Assembly: GCA_050697275.1 (NCBI GenBank)
Contig: JBOGZI010000297.1
Span: forward strand, 1-10,344
Length of the DNA: 10,344 nt
DNA from: JBOGZI01 sp050697275
GTDB lineage: Bacteria > Actinomycetota > Thermoleophilia > Solirubrobacterales > 70-9
Reading direction: 5' to 3'
Shown: in pieces, positions 7,460-10,344 of the stretch
Numbering within the stretch: position 1 is the first letter of the stretch
Layout of the letters: every line of letters begins with the position of its first letter
The notes under the pieces: generated by a model
The model's database searches: none
What the model was told of the DNA's origin: nothing
What the model saw: only the letters and a program-made list of their open reading frames with translations
Program-made: the position numbers and the translations under genes

Positions 7460-8782
7460 ATGGATTTCGCACTGAACGAGGAGCAGAGGGAGTTCAAGGA
7501 CCACTGCCGCCGCTTCGCCGCCGAGGTGATCCGGCCGGCCGCGCCCGAGCACGACGCGGACGAGTCCGTGCCGTGGGAGGTGATCAAGGAGGCCCGCGGG
7601 TGGGGGCTCCACGGCCTCGACCACATCCAGCGCCTCGGTGCAGATGCCGACGGGCAGCTCTCCGTGATCTACGCCGAGGAGCTGCACTGGGGTTGCGCCG
7701 GCATCGCCCTCGCGATCTCGGCCTCCTCGCTCGCCGCCGCCGGCCTCGCCGCCTCCGGCACCCCCGAGCAGATCGCGCAGTGGGTCCCGCAATGCTTCGG
7801 CACCGACGACGAGATCAAGCTGGGCGCCTATGCCGTCACCGAGGCGGGCGCCGGCTCCGACGTGAAGAGCCTGCGCACCACCGCCAAGCTCGACGGCGAC
7901 GAGTGGGTCCTGAACGGGACCAAGGTCTTCATCTCCAACGGCGGGATCGCCGACGTCCACGTGGTTGTCGCCACCGTCGATCCCGAGCTGGGACACCGCG
8001 GCCAGGCCTCCTTCGTGATCCCCAAGGGGACGCCCGGTCTCCGGCAGGGCAAGAAGGAGACGAAGATCGGCATCCGCGCCTCGCACACCGCCGAGGTGGT
8101 CCTGGAGGATTGCCGGATCCCGGTGGAGAACCTGCTCGGCGGCATGGACAAGCTCAACAAGAAGCTCGAGCGCGCGCGGTCGGGCCAGAAGTCCGGCGCT
8201 TCGAACGCGCTCGCCACGTTCGAGATGACCCGTCCGGTGGTCGGGGCGTCGGCGCTCGGCATCGCCCAGGCCGCCTACGAGTGGACGCTCGAGTACCTGG
8301 GCGGACAGACCGTCGACGGGGGCAAGCCCGCGCTGGAGGAGCAGCGGATCCAGCAGGTGCTGGCCGATGTCGCCACCGAGATCGACGGGGCGCGCCTGCT
8401 CGTGCAGCGCGCCTCCTGGATGGGCCGCAACGGGATCCCGATGACCGGTGGCCAGGGCTCGATGTCGAAGCTGAAGGCCGGCGACGTGACGATGTGGGCG
8501 ACCACCACCTTGATGGACCTGGTCGGCCCCTACGCCCAGTCCACCGAGTGCCCGCTCGAGAAGTGGTTCCGCGACTCGAAGATCTACCAGCTGTTCGAGG
8601 GCACCGCCCAGGTACAGCGGCTGGTGATCTCGCGGATGCAGGCGCGCACCTACCAGGAGCGTCTGGCCGCCGCCGCGGAGGTGGCGAGGGACGCCGTCGG
8701 GGGCGCGAACGGTGCCTCGAGCAACGGCGCGCCTGCGGGCCCCGCGGCGAAGACCGGCGAGCAGGAAGCCGCGGCCGCCTAG
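7460..8782 (+). CDS. Acyl-CoA dehydrogenase
   Basis: FAD enzyme, 440 aa, for the first step of beta-oxidation: it removes hydrogens from the alpha and beta carbons of acyl-CoA and passes electrons to ETF. Start ATG 7460 begins MDFALNEEQREFKDHCRRFA, the standard N-terminal helix of the family. The first signature AYAVTEAGAGSDVKSLRTTA and the second QLFEGTAQVQRLVISR are intact; Glu380 in the latter aligns with the catalytic base of medium-chain dehydrogenase. Odd points: the segment after ENLLGG (DKLNKKLERARSGQKSGASNALATFEMTRP, about 231-260) replaces the usual GFKIAM...GGR region and looks about 15 residues longer, and residues about 402-440 are an Ala/Gly/Ser-rich tail. It stands alone behind a TetR-type operator, so induction by an acyl-CoA ligand is likely. 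Chain length is not predictable here. Confidence 0.95.
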   Translation: MDFALNEEQREFKDHCRRFAAEVIRPAAPEHDADESVPWEVIKEARGWGLHGLDHIQRLGADADGQLSVIYAEELHWGCAGIALAISASSLAAAGLAASGTPEQIAQWVPQCFGTDDEIKLGAYAVTEAGAGSDVKSLRTTAKLDGDEWVLNGTKVFISNGGIADVHVVVATVDPELGHRGQASFVIPKGTPGLRQGKKETKIGIRASHTAEVVLEDCRIPVENLLGGMDKLNKKLERARSGQKSGASNALATFEMTRPVVGASALGIAQAAYEWTLEYLGGQTVDGGKPALEEQRIQQVLADVATEIDGARLLVQRASWMGRNGIPMTGGQGSMSKLKAGDVTMWATTTLMDLVGPYAQSTECPLEKWFRDSKIYQLFEGTAQVQRLVISRMQARTYQERLAAAAEVARDAVGGANGASSNGAPAGPAAKTGEQEAAAA

Positions 8783-8808
8783 CCACGGCTGCAACGCCCC
8801 GTTCAGAC

Positions 8809-8875
8809 CCGGTCCGGCCCTTTCGCGAACCTTACGGGGGGCGCCAGCAGGTCCTCTACCCTGCTCCCGGACCGG
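8809..8875 (+). other. Nested inverted repeats in the leader of the M23 gene
   Basis: In the 115-base gap before the M23 gene, CCGGTCCGG (8809-8817) and CCGGACCGG (8867-8875) form a perfect 9-bp inverted repeat 49 bases apart. Inside it AGCAGG (8846-8851) pairs with CCTGCT (8860-8865) over an eight-base loop. The outer right arm ends six bases before GGAGG (8882-8886). Folded in RNA this could present or hide the ribosome site, or act as a terminator for the dehydrogenase. Chance is quite possible at this GC content, and it matches no riboswitch I know. Confidence 0.35.
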
Positions 8876-8897
8876 TGACCTGGAGGCGTCAGGAGTG

Positions 8898-10064
8898 ATG
8901 AGCGAACCGCCTTCTCAGCCCTCAACCCGAGCACCCCAGGGGCGCTCGCCCCTCGCGGCGATCTGCGCTGCGATCACCATCTTCGCCGGCGTGCTCGCTG
9001 TGGGCGCCCAGGCCCAGACCCAGAACCTGCAGGAGCGGCTCTCCGAGACCGAGTCCAAGCTCTCCGAGGTGACCGAGCAGGAGGGCGTCCTGACCACTCG
9101 GATCAGGTCCGAGAGCGCCCAGCTCGAGCGGCTCGAGGTGGAGGTGGCCGAGCTGCGCAATCGCGAGGCGGCGGTCGCCGCGGAGCTCGCCCAGAAGGAG
9201 GCCGAGCTCGACCAGGCTCAGGCGCGGCTGCAGGCCCTCCGCGAGAAGCTGCGCAAGGCGATCGCGCTGCTCGAACAGCGCCTGGTCGCGATCTACAAGT
9301 CGAGCGAGCCCGACGTGCTCACGGTGATCCTGCAGTCACACGGCTTCGACGACCTGTTGGAGCGCACCGAGTACCTGCAGCGGCTCCAGGACCAGGACGA
9401 CTCGATCATCTCGAACGTCCGCGAGCTCCGCGACCAGATGCGGATCACCGTGAACCAGGTGAAGGCCGCCCGCGACGCGATCGCCGAGCGGAAGCGGGAG
9501 CTGGAGCGCACCCGGGCGAAGCTCGAGCGGCGCACCGCGGAGCTCGCCGCCGCCCGCAAGCGCAAGCGCGCAACTCTGGGCGAGGTCCGCCAGCAGAAGC
9601 AGCAGCTGGAGGGCGACCTCTCCGAGATCTCAGAGCAGATCCAGGAGCAGCTCGCCACCCTGGGGGGCGGCGCCCTTCCGGCCGGTCCGATCAGGGCGGG
9701 CGCGGGCGGGTTCATCTGGCCGGTCAACGGCTCCGTCACCTCCGGCTTCGGGATGAGGTGGGGCCGCATGCACGAGGGGGTCGACATCTCGGTTCCCTCC
9801 GGGACCCCGATCCGGGCCGCGAAGTCCGGCTCGATCGTGCTCGCCTCCGCGTACGGCGGCTACGGCAACTACACCTGCGTCAGTCACGGCGGCGGCCTCT
9901 CCACCTGCTACGCGCACCAGTCGCGGTTCGCCCGCACCAGCGGCTCGGTCAGTCAGGGGAGCATCCTCGGCTACGTCGGCTGCACCGGACACTGCTTCGG
10001 CGACCACCTCCACTTCGAGGTTCGTATAAACGGCCAGGCGGTGGATCCACTCGGGTACCTTTAG
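8898..10064 (+). CDS. Secreted coiled-coil M23 peptidoglycan endopeptidase
   Basis: Predicted cell-wall hydrolase of 388 aa that cuts peptide cross-links outside the membrane. Layout: polar N-terminus, hydrophobic signal core (about 18-36) with likely cleavage after AQA (39), long Glu/Arg/Leu heptad coiled coil (about 43-260), then the LytM/M23 domain from 272. Metal and catalytic residues are all there: His292 and Asp296 (HEGVD), His340 (CYAH), His370 and His372 (HLH). The architecture is like EnvC and actinobacterial coiled-coil M23 proteins; some need FtsEX to switch on, but no ftsEX is next to it. Four cysteines (327, 337, 362, 366) lie around the active site and could form two disulfides. 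Asp replaces the usual Pro in GPHLHFE. Start: ATG 8898, with GTG 8895 in frame just before it; GGAGG at 8882 suits either. Confidence 0.93.
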   Translation: MSEPPSQPSTRAPQGRSPLAAICAAITIFAGVLAVGAQAQTQNLQERLSETESKLSEVTEQEGVLTTRIRSESAQLERLEVEVAELRNREAAVAAELAQKEAELDQAQARLQALREKLRKAIALLEQRLVAIYKSSEPDVLTVILQSHGFDDLLERTEYLQRLQDQDDSIISNVRELRDQMRITVNQVKAARDAIAERKRELERTRAKLERRTAELAAARKRKRATLGEVRQQKQQLEGDLSEISEQIQEQLATLGGGALPAGPIRAGAGGFIWPVNGSVTSGFGMRWGRMHEGVDISVPSGTPIRAAKSGSIVLASAYGGYGNYTCVSHGGGLSTCYAHQSRFARTSGSVSQGSILGYVGCTGHCFGDHLHFEVRINGQAVDPLGYL

Positions 10065-10073
10065 TGGTCGAGG

Positions 10074-10097
10074 ACGGCGGCTCCGCGGGGTCGCCGT
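10074..10097 (+). terminator. Hairpin terminator candidate after the M23 gene
   Basis: A ten-pair stem (10074-10083 with 10088-10097, two G-U pairs) carries a CGCG tetraloop and starts nine bases after the stop codon. No U-tract follows. Position and stability fit a GC-rich intrinsic terminator that separates the M23 gene from the next one. Confidence 0.5.
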
Positions 10098-10114
10098 ACC
10101 GAAGCGACGAGAGC

Positions 10115-10142
10115 TAAAGGACTAGCCGGAAATCTACCGATA
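10115..10142 (+). promoter_or_regulatory. Possible sigma-28-like promoter
   Basis: TAAA (10115-10118) and ACCGATAG (10136-10143, core CCGATA) resemble the FliA/WhiG consensus TAAA-N15-GCCGATAA. The spacing here is 17 instead of 15 and two bases of the -10 differ. If used, transcription would start about 10149-10151, making the following GTG nearly leaderless. This is pattern matching only. Confidence 0.3.
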
Positions 10143-10145
10143 GGA

Positions 10146-10200
10146 CCAACGTGAGTACGCGCAGGATGCGCGCCGCGAGAGAGGGGGAGACTCACGTTGG
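10146..10200 (+). repeat. Perfect 11-bp inverted repeat over the start codon
   Basis: CCAACGTGAGT (10146-10156) and ACTCACGTTGG (10190-10200) are exact reverse complements, 33 bases apart, and the left arm contains the GTG start of the next gene. Between them CGCGC (10158-10162) and GCGCG (10168-10172) form a smaller stem. In RNA the outer stem would bury the GTG. The repeat is exact as written; its function is unknown. Confidence 0.7.
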
Positions 10201-10344
10201 CGCAAGGACGACGCAGACCTATCTCGCCGGGATCGGCGCAAGCGGAGCCCTGCTGGCCGGCGCCCTGGTGACGCTGGTGGCGCTGGTCGGGGTGGTCTCC
10301 TTCAACGTCTGGCCCGAGTCGCCCGGCGGCACCGGACCGGGCGG
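10151..10344 (+). CDS. Membrane-anchored protein, unknown, 3' end missing
   Basis: An open frame runs from GTG 10151 to the window edge (64 codons plus two bases). The visible product has a basic N-terminus (MSTRRMRAAREGETH), a single hydrophobic span at about 25-49, then SFNVWPESPGGTGPG, the start of a Gly/Pro-rich outside linker. This is the shape of a signal-anchored envelope protein. I do not recognise the family. AGGA at 10142-10145 is a fair Shine-Dalgarno for GTG 10151; ATG 10166 in the same frame is an alternative that would place the start in the loop of the inverted repeat. Codon bias (G/C third positions) supports coding. It is separated from the M23 gene by a hairpin and a possible promoter, so it likely opens a new transcript. 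Confidence 0.7.
   Translation, partial: MSTRRMRAAREGETHVGARTTQTYLAGIGASGALLAGALVTLVALVGVVSFNVWPESPGGTGPG

Noticed and set aside
7430..8794. A 454-codon minus-strand frame opposite the acyl-CoA dehydrogenase
   Set aside because: Mirror frame of a well-supported gene, with no recognisable motif and no ribosome site. The long plus-strand alternate frame at 7573-8898 was dropped for the same reason.
8712..8897. Upstream start for the M23 protein inside the dehydrogenase gene
   Set aside because: The extra 62 residues are Arg/Pro-rich shadow sequence before a normal signal peptide. A good Shine-Dalgarno precedes GTG 8895/ATG 8898.
8783..8897. c-di-AMP (ydaO-type) riboswitch before the wall hydrolase
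   Set aside because: Context would fit, but the 115-base leader is short and I cannot find the conserved blocks of that riboswitch.
10197..10344. TTG 10197 as start of a gene after GAGGGGGAG
   Set aside because: The ribosome-like site is attractive, but that frame reaches a stop after about 24 codons, while the GTG 10151 frame stays open and encodes a clear membrane anchor.

Overview
This is a GC-rich window (about 70% by eye) with dense, short-spaced genes, many GTG starts and strong G/C bias at third codon positions. A putative F420-dependent luciferase-like oxidoreductase, two glycine/aspartate-rich lipoproteins and fatty-acyl-CoA enzymes point to an actinobacterium. The overall style resembles the deep-branching Thermoleophilia (Solirubrobacterales-like). 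That placement is inference from style and gene content, because there is no rRNA in the window.

Layout. (a) 1-2016, plus strand: the C-terminal two thirds of a thiolase, a lipoprotein gene whose only canonical start lies inside the thiolase gene, and an AlkA-type DNA glycosylase joined by a GTGA stop/start overlap. (b) 2087-2542, plus: a second lipoprotein, paralogous to the first, closed by a strong GC-rich hairpin. (c) 2614-5001, plus: a luciferase-like F420 oxidoreductase followed 9 bases later by a membrane-anchored HExxH zinc-peptidase-like protein. (d) 5003-7341, minus: a compact three-gene operon, read from 7341 down: a membrane-anchored protein with cell-wall-binding-2-like repeats, an 82-aa unknown protein, and an MBL-fold hydrolase. 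It meets region (c) convergently with one base between the stop codons. (e) 7342-7459: a divergent intergenic region with a 26-bp staggered palindrome of TetR/QacR operator type. (f) 7460-8782, plus: an acyl-CoA dehydrogenase. (g) 8898-10064, plus: a secreted coiled-coil M23 peptidoglycan hydrolase. (h) 10151 to the window end: the start of a small membrane-anchored protein whose start codon lies in the arm of a perfect 11-bp inverted repeat.

How they fit together. Two themes recur. One is acyl-CoA metabolism (thiolase, acyl-CoA dehydrogenase with a likely repressor site). The other is the cell envelope (two lipoproteins, HExxH membrane protein, CWB2-like protein, M23 hydrolase, final membrane protein). 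I see no mobile element, CRISPR array, tRNA, rRNA or phage gene, and no gap over 300 bases. Most of the window is ordinary chromosomal core. I did not find a convincing new multi-gene system. The best leads are the staggered operator, the paralogous lipoproteins on either side of the DNA glycosylase, the HExxH protein, and the hairpin plus possible sigma-28-like promoter at the last gene.
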